A stretch of DNA of 16,199 nucleotides from Candidatus Poribacteria bacterium (GTDB lineage Bacteria; Poribacteria; WGA-4E; WGA-3G), in NCBI GenBank assembly GCA_009845505.1, contig VXZL01000573.1, positions 1-16,199 of the forward strand. Direction: 5' to 3'. Made by a program: the position numbers and the translations under genes. The notes under the pieces were generated by a model that was not told the origin of the DNA, ran no database searches, and saw only the letters and a program-made list of their open reading frames with translations. This document shows positions 8,394 through 15,150 of this stretch, piece after piece (the first letter of the stretch is position 1; each line of letters begins with the position of its first letter).

Positions 8394-10232
8394 TTACGAA
8401 ACTTCAAAAAGTCGCCCCTGCTGCGGATCAAACGTAGTATTCAGATACGTCTTTCCGTTAGCGTCCCAAGAATCAATGTTTTTCTTTCTACCATCAAATA
8501 TATCCCACTCCACAACACTCATAGTCGCTCGACGTATCTCAATCAATGTGTCGATTGCTATATCGCCTCTGTTGAAGAGATAAAAAAGTTCAGAAGTTTC
8601 CGCGTCTCTATGGTGAATCTGAACGGTATCCGTCTCCGTATTGTCCGGTTTCACGTACACTGACACGGTCCACTGCACCCATTTACGCAGACATTTTTTG
8701 AGTCGGACGGCTTTCTCATTCAGGGGACCGCGGAGAATGGTTGCGCGCCGTCCATAGATAAGTTGTTCCAGCGGATAGGGTTCGAGTCCTATCTTGCCGT
8801 TGAGCAGGTACGGTGTCGGTTCGTCTACGATCAATCTCCCTTTTGCTCTGGTAAATGCTTTCAGACACTTCACCGTCTCTTCTTGCAATGATATGCAGCT
8901 CGGCAATAGAACAATACCATAGTCCTCTTTAACGTCTATGCGGGTATTATTTAGACGGAGACTGAAGTTCCTATTAGAACGTTTTCCTATACGTGCTGAA
9001 TTTATAATCTCCGCTGAAGCCAATTCCTGTTCCGAAACAACCCTGAAGTCGTATCCCAATTCCCACACCGTTTGGCAGAGCCACCCCCACGCTTTTGTTA
9101 CCTGACTCCAGACTTTCTGATCGGGTTTTGTCCAGAGGCTTTGCGTCGGTGCTACCATCAGGAGCGGTCTTTTTGGATAACCTATTGCTAACAGTTGCGA
9201 TAACGTCGGTGTTGTGGTATCTGATTTTTTTGTTGTGCTTCTATTTCTGTTTATCCAGAGATTGAAACCGAGACTCGCGTCTCCTGTTAGTGTGTGCCTG
9301 TCTGTTTTATGACTGTCTTTGCGTGCGATGCCTGCATGCTGTGTGTTGCTACAGACCCATTTTGCGACCGCGAACCGTTTGGGTGTATCTATTTCAGTGA
9401 CGTTTAGAATCGGGGAGTCCACTTCCGCTAACATCGTTCCCAATTCAAACTCTAATGTCTTAGCAGTCGCTGGTAGGCTTAAAGCGAACTGTAACCTCTC
9501 TTGATGACAGAAATCACGCAGACCACCGAGGAAACGCGTCGCAAATCGGGTCGTGAGTTCGCGCCAAAATGTATTCCTAACCGCTGCTGAGTTGTAAGTC
9601 TCATAAAACACCAGCGGCAAATAATCGGCGACTGTCTCTTCTATTGTTTCCAACAGTGCTGGACTCCACGGAACCGACGATGTTTCTGCCTCTAAAACAC
9701 TCATCATCGATAGGAACTTCGGCAATTCACAACTGAAACCGATGATGTCTCGCTTTCCGTAAGTCTCTAAATATTCCCTCAATACATGTCTTACAAACGC
9801 TGAAACGCCGGTGTCGCTTAAAAGGTCTGCTGCCGATTCTTCCGTCTGATAAAGCACAATCACTGTTCGCCCGCGAAGCCGTTCAGCGATTTCGAGATCG
9901 CCTGCCACACATTTCTGGACGTAGTCGCTGATATGATAGCACGGCGCGTCGGCGTGGGGTTGTGCAATTAGGTAGTACCGACAGGATTCGGATTCACGCC
10001 TCTGGGAAAATTGCCGAAGCGACCCTTGGATTGCCGCCGCTGTTCCTGTATTATTGAACACCCATTCTATAGCGTTCAAACGGTAGCGCGTTTTTAACAA
10101 AGCAGACGGCAGCTGGATCCACGCGCCTTCTCCGCGTCGTGACAGTGCATCTAATTCTGAGCGGTGTATCGCCGCCTCTTGTTTCCGCCTCCATAATAGC
10201 ACGCTCCCTGTCTTAAAATCGTCCATCTGCAC
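8394..10232 (-). CDS. Divergent glycoside-hydrolase-like protein (GH106-type layout)
   Basis: I place the start at GTG 10232 (612 aa) because AGGAG at 10241-10245 lies 8 bases upstream. The frame runs open to 10379, but that stretch is Cys-rich and unlike the rest. No known family is certain. The order of features resembles large TIM-barrel glycosidases such as GH106: an acidic site GFSCELP (about 165-171; Glu169, compare F-x-D-E-P), W189-S-P and ADYLPL (202-207), an Arg/Trp helix VRNTFWRELTTRF, a strand LLMVAPTQSLW (357-367), YGIVLLPSC (438-446), and a C-terminal beta-rich part with ELFYLFNRGD and WDIFDGR that looks like a sandwich domain. No signal peptide is visible, so it may be cytoplasmic. 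The weak catalytic motif could mean a degenerate enzyme. It is first in the minus-strand group, 40 bases before the TPP gene. Confidence 0.55.
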   Translation of the reverse strand: MQMDDFKTGSVLLWRRKQEAAIHRSELDALSRRGEGAWIQLPSALLKTRYRLNAIEWVFNNTGTAAAIQGSLRQFSQRRESESCRYYLIAQPHADAPCYHISDYVQKCVAGDLEIAERLRGRTVIVLYQTEESAADLLSDTGVSAFVRHVLREYLETYGKRDIIGFSCELPKFLSMMSVLEAETSSVPWSPALLETIEETVADYLPLVFYETYNSAAVRNTFWRELTTRFATRFLGGLRDFCHQERLQFALSLPATAKTLEFELGTMLAEVDSPILNVTEIDTPKRFAVAKWVCSNTQHAGIARKDSHKTDRHTLTGDASLGFNLWINRNRSTTKKSDTTTPTLSQLLAIGYPKRPLLMVAPTQSLWTKPDQKVWSQVTKAWGWLCQTVWELGYDFRVVSEQELASAEIINSARIGKRSNRNFSLRLNNTRIDVKEDYGIVLLPSCISLQEETVKCLKAFTRAKGRLIVDEPTPYLLNGKIGLEPYPLEQLIYGRRATILRGPLNEKAVRLKKCLRKWVQWTVSVYVKPDNTETDTVQIHHRDAETSELFYLFNRGDIAIDTLIEIRRATMSVVEWDIFDGRKKNIDSWDANGKTYLNTTFDPQQGRLFEVS

Positions 10233-10240
10233 AATTTTTG

Positions 10241-10245
10241 CTCCT
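10241..10245 (-). promoter_or_regulatory. Ribosome binding site that sets the GTG start
   Basis: AGGAG on the minus strand is 8 bases before GTG 10232. The ATG two codons further in (10226) would have 14-base spacing, and the upstream ATG at 10379 has no site, so the GTG is preferred. Confidence 0.6.
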
Positions 10246-10263
10246 ACTGTTCGCCTGAAAAAT

Positions 10264-10293
10264 TTGCAACCCTTAAAGATTTTGTGATATACT
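10264..10293 (+). promoter_or_regulatory. Candidate promoter toward the permease genes
   Basis: TTGCAA (10264-10269), an 18-base spacer, then TATACT (10288-10293) with the extended TG at 10286-10287 minus one base. This gives a leader of about 138 bases before ATG 10438. It is a consensus match only. Confidence 0.4.
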
Positions 10294-10294
10294 T

Positions 10295-10322
10295 TATAGC
10301 AATAACACCGAGGCGTGCTATA
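10295..10322. promoter_or_regulatory. Inverted repeat TATAGCA-N14-TGCTATA, possible operator
   Basis: Seven-base perfect arms at 10295-10301 and 10316-10322, two bases after the candidate -10 box. The expected transcription start falls in the left arm, which is the position of a repressor site. It could also fold in the leader RNA. Confidence 0.35.
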
Positions 10323-10356
10323 GGTGCAGTCCGAATCCACTGAACATATCTCTATT

Positions 10357-10386
10357 TTGTCCGTTAAGCAGTTTAGCACACATAAT
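10357..10386 (+). promoter_or_regulatory. Second candidate promoter for the permease genes
   Basis: TTGTCC (10357-10362), an 18-base spacer, CATAAT (10381-10386). It would give a leader of about 45 bases. It is weaker than the upstream candidate at the -10 box but better placed. Confidence 0.3.
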
Positions 10387-10437
10387 GAATTCGTGCAATC
10401 AAAACTTTTTTGTGCCGTTTATGAATAAGGAAAAGAC

Positions 10438-11688
10438 ATGAACATACTCGAAAATCTTATCTCAGCGTTTGCTATTCTGCGCGGGAGCAAACTCCGAACG
10501 ATTCTCACGCTCTTAGGAATCACCATTGGCATCGCAGGCGTGATAGCGATGATGTCTTTCGGTGCGGGTGCTGAAAAACTCCTTATGTCCGAGATCGACA
10601 ATATCGGTGGACCGAGTATGTTTGGTGTTTATCGCCCCGGTCATATCCGTAAAAACGGACGCTGGCAACGCAACACCAGTCCACATTACTTAGAGATGAG
10701 CGATCTCCGCGATGTCTTAGCAGATTGTCCTTCCGTTGAAGTTGCGACTGTCGAAGGCAGCTACTACATCGGTCTCGGTGTTGACGGAAAATTTCAACAG
10801 ACTTACCTCCGTGCGACAACAAATGAATACCAAGCCGTTCGGGATTGGAAGACCCAATACGGCAGATTCCTCGCTGATACCGATATGGACACTTGGACGA
10901 AAGTCTGCGTCATCGGCTCTAAAATCTGGAAAGAACAGTTTAAGGGACAGGATCCGATCGGGAAGGAAGTTGTCATCAACAACCATGGGAGACACAACCG
11001 TTTCACAGTTATCGGGATCATGGAGAGCCGAGGGGATGGATTGGAACGTGGAAAGAGCGATGATAACATGCTCTTCATTCCGATTACAACCGCACAGAAA
11101 CGGTTTTGGGGACACGATCACGTTGGACACATCATGGTGCGCGCCAAGAGTCCACTTTTGGTGGAGCAGGCTTTAAAAGAGGTAAAGACGGTTATTATGC
11201 GCAACCACGGTGGAGATGATACCTTCTTCCGAACGTGGTCTGCTAAACAGGGCATCGCGAACGCGAAACGGATGATCTTTATCATAGAGACAGTCCTTGT
11301 CGTTATTGCGTCAGTCTCTTTGATTGTTGCGGGTATCGGTATCCTTAATATCATGCTCGTCTCGGTGACAGAACGGATTCCAGAGATCGGACTCCGGAAA
11401 GCGGTGGGTGCGAAAAGCTTTGACATCCGGCTCCAATTCCTCACAGAATCCGTCCTCTTGTGTCTGATTGGTAGTATTCTCGGTATCCTGTTTGGTGCCG
11501 TCGTCGGAAAAGGCTTCGCGTGGATCGTCGGTAAATTTCTACAGGGAATGTCCTGGCCCTCTGTGATTACACCTGAAGCCGTGCTGGTCTCTGTTGCTGC
11601 AGGTGCAGCAGTCGGTATTTTCTTTGGTTATTATCCCGCCAGTCAAGCAGCGAAGATGACTCCTATTGATGCCATTCGGCATACATAG
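10438..11688 (+). CDS. MacB/FtsX-type ABC transporter permease, copy 1
   Basis: 416 aa; ATG with AAGGA at 10427-10431 (6-base spacing). Topology is that of a type VII ABC permease: one N-terminal membrane helix (about 21-43), a large extracytoplasmic domain (about 45-275, MacB_PCD-like), then three helices (about 279-308, 335-358, 380-399). ERIPEIGLRKAVGA (312-325) is the FtsX-family coupling segment that contacts the ATPase. Such proteins transmit ATPase motion to the periplasm in efflux (MacB), lipoprotein sorting (LolCE) or peptidoglycan hydrolase control (FtsX). No nucleotide-binding domain is fused or adjacent, so the ATPase must be encoded elsewhere. The gene is followed after 9 bases by a close paralogue; the two may form a heterodimer. 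Confidence 0.92.
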   Translation: MNILENLISAFAILRGSKLRTILTLLGITIGIAGVIAMMSFGAGAEKLLMSEIDNIGGPSMFGVYRPGHIRKNGRWQRNTSPHYLEMSDLRDVLADCPSVEVATVEGSYYIGLGVDGKFQQTYLRATTNEYQAVRDWKTQYGRFLADTDMDTWTKVCVIGSKIWKEQFKGQDPIGKEVVINNHGRHNRFTVIGIMESRGDGLERGKSDDNMLFIPITTAQKRFWGHDHVGHIMVRAKSPLLVEQALKEVKTVIMRNHGGDDTFFRTWSAKQGIANAKRMIFIIETVLVVIASVSLIVAGIGILNIMLVSVTERIPEIGLRKAVGAKSFDIRLQFLTESVLLCLIGSILGILFGAVVGKGFAWIVGKFLQGMSWPSVITPEAVLVSVAAGAAVGIFFGYYPASQAAKMTPIDAIRHT

Positions 11689-11697
11689 AGGACCAAA

Positions 11698-12936
11698 GTG
11701 CAAATCTTAGAAAATCTCATTTCAGCGTTTTCCGTGCTTCGCGGGAGCAAACTCCGAACGATCCTCACGCTCTTAGGAATTACTATTGGTATTGCGGGCG
11801 TGATTGCCATGATGTCCTTTGGCGCAGGGGCAGAAAAACTTCTAATGGTAGAGATTGAGCGGATCGGGGGTCCCACCATGTTCGGTGTCTACCGCCCCGG
11901 CTATATCGAAAAAAACAATCGCTGGCAACGCAATACCAGTCCGCATTACTTAGAAATGCGGGATCTGCATGACATTCTGGCGGACTGTCCCTCTGTTGAG
12001 GTCGCAACTGTTGAGAGAAGTCATCCGATTGACTTTGAGGTTGAAGGAAAGCACCGACACGCCTACCTCCGAGCAACAACAAATGAATATCAAGCCGTTC
12101 AACAGTGGGAGGCGGACTATGGCAGGTTTCTTGCCGATACTGATATGGACTTCTGGAATAAAGTCTGTGTCATTGGGGCGAAAGTCTGGAAAGAACAATT
12201 TAAGGGACAGAACCCAATTGGTAAGGAAGTTGGCATCAATAACATGCGTTTTACCGTTATCGGAATTATGGAGAGTCGGGGTGATGGGTTTGATGAGGGT
12301 AGAAGCGAAGACAACATGATTTTCATTCCGATTACAACGGCACAGACCCGTTTTGGTGGTCGTAATCGAGTGGGTGCCATCATCGCGCGTGCCAAAAGCA
12401 TTGATTTAGTCGATCAAGCCATAAAGGAAGTAAAGACGGTTATTATGCGCAACCATGGCAACGACGATACCTTCTTCCGGACGTGGAACGCGAAAAAAGG
12501 CATTGAAAGTGGAAAGCGGATTATCTTTATTATGGAGATGGTACTCGTCGTCATTGCCTCCATCTCTTTGATTGTAGCAGGCATCGGTATCCTCAATATT
12601 ATGCTTGTCTCGGTGACAGAACGGATACCGGAAATCGGACTCCGAAAAGCCGTGGGTGCGAAAAGTTTTGACATCCGACTCCAGTTCCTTACAGAATCTA
12701 TCCTTTTATGTCTGATTGGCAGTTTATTGGGTATCCTGTTCGGTTTCATTGTCGGCAAGGGTTTTGTATGGGTAGTGGGTAGATTTTTCCCAGGTGTGGT
12801 GTGGCCCTCTATCGTTACACCAGAAGCCGTTCTCATTTCCGTTGCCGCGGGTACAGTGATCGGCATCTTCTTCGGTTACTATCCCGCCAGTCAAGCGGCA
12901 AAGATGACTCCTATTGATGCCATTCGGCATACATAA
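11698..12936 (+). CDS. MacB/FtsX-type ABC transporter permease, copy 2
   Basis: 412 aa; GTG start with AGAGGA at 11687-11692, overlapping the previous stop. It has the same four-helix topology as copy 1 and is, by eye, roughly three-quarters identical in protein. The membrane helices, the EIGLRKAVGA coupling segment and the C-terminal SQAAKMTPIDAIRHT are nearly unchanged. Differences gather in the extracytoplasmic domain: after ATVE (SYYIGLGVDGK versus SHPIDFEVEGK), around the QQWEADYG segment, and a four-codon shorter loop after GINN. This points to a tandem duplication with divergence of the ligand- or partner-facing part. The last 35 bases before the stop's final base are identical in both copies. 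No ATPase is linked. Confidence 0.92.
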   Translation: MQILENLISAFSVLRGSKLRTILTLLGITIGIAGVIAMMSFGAGAEKLLMVEIERIGGPTMFGVYRPGYIEKNNRWQRNTSPHYLEMRDLHDILADCPSVEVATVERSHPIDFEVEGKHRHAYLRATTNEYQAVQQWEADYGRFLADTDMDFWNKVCVIGAKVWKEQFKGQNPIGKEVGINNMRFTVIGIMESRGDGFDEGRSEDNMIFIPITTAQTRFGGRNRVGAIIARAKSIDLVDQAIKEVKTVIMRNHGNDDTFFRTWNAKKGIESGKRIIFIMEMVLVVIASISLIVAGIGILNIMLVSVTERIPEIGLRKAVGAKSFDIRLQFLTESILLCLIGSLLGILFGFIVGKGFVWVVGRFFPGVVWPSIVTPEAVLISVAAGTVIGIFFGYYPASQAAKMTPIDAIRHT

Positions 12937-12956
12937 ATTTGATAAAGGAGAACACC

Positions 12957-13217
12957 ATGAACGACGAGCAAATTACAACACTTGACATGTTTAAGCTGCT
13001 GCGTGAGGATATAAAATCTTTAGAGTCACGCCTTGTCATGGATATGCAAGATATCCGGAGCGATATACAATCTTTGGAGGCGCGGATGCGGAATGTTGAG
13101 GAAGCCGTCGCGGGTAAAAAAGCCGTGTCAACTTTCCAGAAAACGTTGATGGATTGGCTGTTCCGTATTGCCGCCGCGGTCGGTGTCGGTGGCGCGATCA
13201 AAGCATTTTTTTCTTAA
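12957..13217 (+). CDS. Small coiled-coil protein with C-terminal membrane helix (XhlA-like)
   Basis: 86 aa. The start is ATG 12957, with AAGGAG at 12945-12950 and 6-base spacing; the in-frame TTG at 12939 lies before the ribosome site and is rejected. Residues about 10-50 are strongly charged with heptad spacing (LLREDIKSLESRL, IQSLEARMRNVEEAV), predicting a coiled coil. Residues about 66-84 (DWLFRIAAAVGVGGAIKAFF) form one membrane helix. This layout resembles XhlA-type small membrane proteins, but similarity at this length is weak. It lies 20 bases after the second permease and is probably on the same transcript, so it could be an accessory membrane-anchored adaptor of that transporter. Confidence 0.75.
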   Translation: MNDEQITTLDMFKLLREDIKSLESRLVMDMQDIRSDIQSLEARMRNVEEAVAGKKAVSTFQKTLMDWLFRIAAAVGVGGAIKAFFS

Positions 13218-13247
13218 CATAAACACGCAATGGAGAGAAGAAAATTG

Positions 13248-13814
13248 ATGCTTAATTCCCAAACGAACCCTGACTCTATTCAAGAAATGCCGACCGCCGA
13301 TACAATGACGCTGGAGGAATTTCTCGAAAACGATTTAGAGGGGTATGAATATGTCCAAGGTGAATTAGTACCGATGTCTCCGAACTCGATGGAACATGGA
13401 GAAATATGTAGCAACGTTATTCTTTATTTAAGTTTGCACGTCTTTGAACATCAGTTGGGACGTTCTTATACCGCAGGTACGACATTTCACTTAGGGGACC
13501 GGGTAGTAAAGCCAGATGTTGCGTTTGTTTCGACGGAGCGATTGCCGGAAAATAGAGACAAAGGGTCACCTATACCGCCTGACTTGGCAGTAGAGGTCGT
13601 CTCACCAGCAGACAAACAGTACGATGTTACCGAAAAAGCATTCGCCTATCTGAAGGCAGGGACGCGTCTCGTCTGGGTGATTGAACCTGTCGCCAAAACA
13701 GTGATGGTCTACCGCTCTGAAACAGATTTCACGCTGCTTACGTGTGAAGATACATTGACCGGTGAGGATGTTGTGGAAGGGTTTGCATGTTCTGTTGCGG
13801 AACTTTTTGAATAG
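13248..13814 (+). CDS. Uma2 family endonuclease (DUF820, PD-(D/E)XK fold)
   Basis: 188 aa, typical length. I chose ATG 13248 over ATG 13230, because the upstream ATG has no ribosome site while GGAGA (13232-13236) lies before 13248. Family marks: YVQGELVPMSP (35-45) followed by His50, then VVKPDVAFVS with Asp90, and PPDLAVEVVSP with Glu116 and Val118, which together form the D-ExV metal site seen in Uma2 proteins; a lysine at about 130 is in the next helix. The family is abundant in cyanobacteria and some other phyla, often in many copies, and its biological role is poorly known; restriction-like or mobile-element roles are proposed. It is 30 bases from the small membrane protein gene and may share its transcript. 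Confidence 0.9.
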   Translation: MLNSQTNPDSIQEMPTADTMTLEEFLENDLEGYEYVQGELVPMSPNSMEHGEICSNVILYLSLHVFEHQLGRSYTAGTTFHLGDRVVKPDVAFVSTERLPENRDKGSPIPPDLAVEVVSPADKQYDVTEKAFAYLKAGTRLVWVIEPVAKTVMVYRSETDFTLLTCEDTLTGEDVVEGFACSVAELFE

Positions 13815-13816
13815 AA

Positions 13817-13874
13817 TGTAGCGCAAACTTTTAGTTTGCGTAGGGAATTGCACAAACTAAAAGTTTGTGCTACA
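13817..13874. repeat. Pair of inverted REP-like hairpins (BIME-like)
   Basis: Unit 1 on + is GTAG (13818-13821) followed by an 8-bp perfect stem (13822-13829 with 13833-13840, loop TTT). Unit 2 on - is GTAG (13870-13873 on the other strand) followed by a 9-bp-class stem (arms 13850-13858 and 13862-13870, loop AAA on +). The two units are inverted copies: the outer 16 bases match in 15 positions (13817-13832 with 13859-13874), so the pair can also fold as one large hairpin. It starts two bases after the Uma2 stop. Confidence 0.75.
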
Positions 13875-13895
13875 AGGACTCTTTAACTCTAAAAT

Positions 13896-13932
13896 TCGCG
13901 AAATCTGTGAAATCCGCGACAACCCGCGATTC
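13896..13932. repeat. Degenerate 9-base tandem repeat before the methyltransferase
   Basis: Four units of the form (C/T)CGCGAAAT, CTGTGAAAT, CCGCGACAA, CCGCGATTC follow one another at 9-10 base spacing. They lie 13 bases before the methyltransferase start, where no ribosome site is seen. Confidence 0.45.
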
Positions 13933-13944
13933 AGACGATAAACA

Positions 13945-15078
13945 ATGCAACAAACGCCTTTGTCCTTTCACATTCCTCCAACACAAAGCATCAAATACAT
14001 CGGCTCCAAGCTAAAACTCATCCCGCATATCCTCCAACTCGTCAAAAAAGTCAACGCGAAAACAGTTTTGGATGGGTTCGCAGGCACGACGCGCGTCTCG
14101 CAAGCACTCGCTAAACTCGGCTATACCCTCGTCTGCAACGACATCTCACCGTGGTCGAAGGTTTTCGGTACGTGCTACCTCCTCAACACGAAACCGAGAG
14201 AAGCGTATCAACCCCTCATTGATCATCTCAATGCTTTGACACCTGTTGACGGTTGGTTCACAGAACACTACGGTGGACACGCCAACGGCGGTTGCGCCAT
14301 TCAAACAGACGGACTCAAAAAACCGTGGCAGCTCCACAATACCCGTAAGTTGGACGCGATTCGACAAGAGATCGAAATCCTCAATCTCGATCCCGTTGAA
14401 AAAGCCGTTGCACTCACAAGCCTAATCCTCGCGCTTGACCGTGTTGACAGCACGCTCGGTCACTTTTCAGCCTATCTCAAGGACTGGGCACCGCGTGCCT
14501 ATAGAACGCTACGACTTGAAGTGCCTGAAGTTTTCACGTCAGAAGGAGACCACACGGTTTATCAAACCGACATCTTTGAACTCACGCCGCGGGTCTCGGT
14601 CGATCTTGCGTATTTCGATCCCCCTTACGGTTCAAACAACGAGAAGATGCCCCCTTCTCGTGTCAGATATGCCGCCTACTACCATCTCTGGAAAAGCGTC
14701 GTCCTCTTTGATAACCCCACCCTTTTCGGCAAAGCAAAACGGCGAGAAGATACATCAGATCGCCTCGCCGCGTCTGTATTTGAGGAATTTCGACACAACG
14801 ACGACGGACGTTTTATCGCCGTTGAAGCCATTGCCTACCTTATTCAGATGACGCAAGCGCGTTGGATACTGCTATCCTACAGTTCCGGCGGTCGCGCGAC
14901 GGCTGATCAACTCAACGAAGTCATGCAGCGTAACGGCAACCTCCTCACCGTTCTTGAGCTTGACTATAAAAGAAACGTCATGGCAGGTATGAAGTGGACG
15001 CACGAGTGGATAAACGCAGCTGAAGAACCGAACCGAGAATTCCTTTTCCTACTTCAAAAAAATAAAACACCATCGTAG
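13945..15078 (+). CDS. D12-class N6-adenine DNA methyltransferase, solitary
   Basis: 377 aa. ATG 13945 is the first start after an in-frame TAA (13939-13941); no good ribosome site precedes it. It transfers a methyl group from S-adenosylmethionine to adenine in a DNA target. Motif order is that of D12 (alpha-class) enzymes: motif X SIKYIGSKLKLIPHI (15-29), motif I VLDGFAGTTRVS (41-52, SAM-binding), acidic NDIS (65-68), then after a large insert (about 75-215, the target-recognition region) the catalytic motif IV YFDPPYGS (223-230, DPPY at 225-228). All motifs look intact. No cognate restriction enzyme is recognisable except the Uma2 nuclease upstream, which is not a known partner. The stop codon lies in a REP-like repeat. 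Confidence 0.92.
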   Translation: MQQTPLSFHIPPTQSIKYIGSKLKLIPHILQLVKKVNAKTVLDGFAGTTRVSQALAKLGYTLVCNDISPWSKVFGTCYLLNTKPREAYQPLIDHLNALTPVDGWFTEHYGGHANGGCAIQTDGLKKPWQLHNTRKLDAIRQEIEILNLDPVEKAVALTSLILALDRVDSTLGHFSAYLKDWAPRAYRTLRLEVPEVFTSEGDHTVYQTDIFELTPRVSVDLAYFDPPYGSNNEKMPPSRVRYAAYYHLWKSVVLFDNPTLFGKAKRREDTSDRLAASVFEEFRHNDDGRFIAVEAIAYLIQMTQARWILLSYSSGGRATADQLNEVMQRNGNLLTVLELDYKRNVMAGMKWTHEWINAAEEPNREFLFLLQKNKTPS

Positions 15079-15150
15079 GGGCGAGGTCGCCTCGCCCGCT
15101 TGCTTAGCATCCTCACGAACCGAGAATTCCTTTTCCTGCTTCAGAGAAAC
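15029..15150. repeat. Direct repeat of the methyltransferase 3' end, flanking a REP-like unit
   Basis: 22 identical bases occur at 15029-15050 and 15116-15137, with weaker similarity continuing for about 18 more. The offset is 87 bases, a multiple of three. The second copy still encodes NREFLFLLQRN then TAA (15151-15153), in the reading frame of the gene but beyond its present stop. Confidence 0.8.
15075..15097 (+). repeat. REP-like unit: GTAG plus GGGCGAGG hairpin
   Basis: GTAG (15075-15078), then an 8-bp perfect stem GGGCGAGG (15079-15086) and CCTCGCCC (15090-15097) with loop TCG. The TAG of GTAG is the methyltransferase stop codon. The same GGCGAGG core is found at 5449-5495. It separates two convergent genes. 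Confidence 0.7.

Noticed and set aside
10233..10379. N-terminal extension of the glycosidase-like gene to ATG 10379
   Set aside because: It is Cys-rich, unlike the rest of the protein, has no ribosome site, and overlaps the candidate promoter region. GTG 10232 has AGGAG at 8 bases.
10438..12936. Complete MacB transporter
   Set aside because: Neither protein has a Walker A/B ATPase domain and no ATPase gene is in the window.
13230..13247. Uma2 start at ATG 13230
   Set aside because: No ribosome site precedes it, and the GGAGA that would serve ATG 13248 lies inside this stretch.
13817..13874. CRISPR repeat
   Set aside because: Only two inverted units occur, with no direct repeats or regular spacers.
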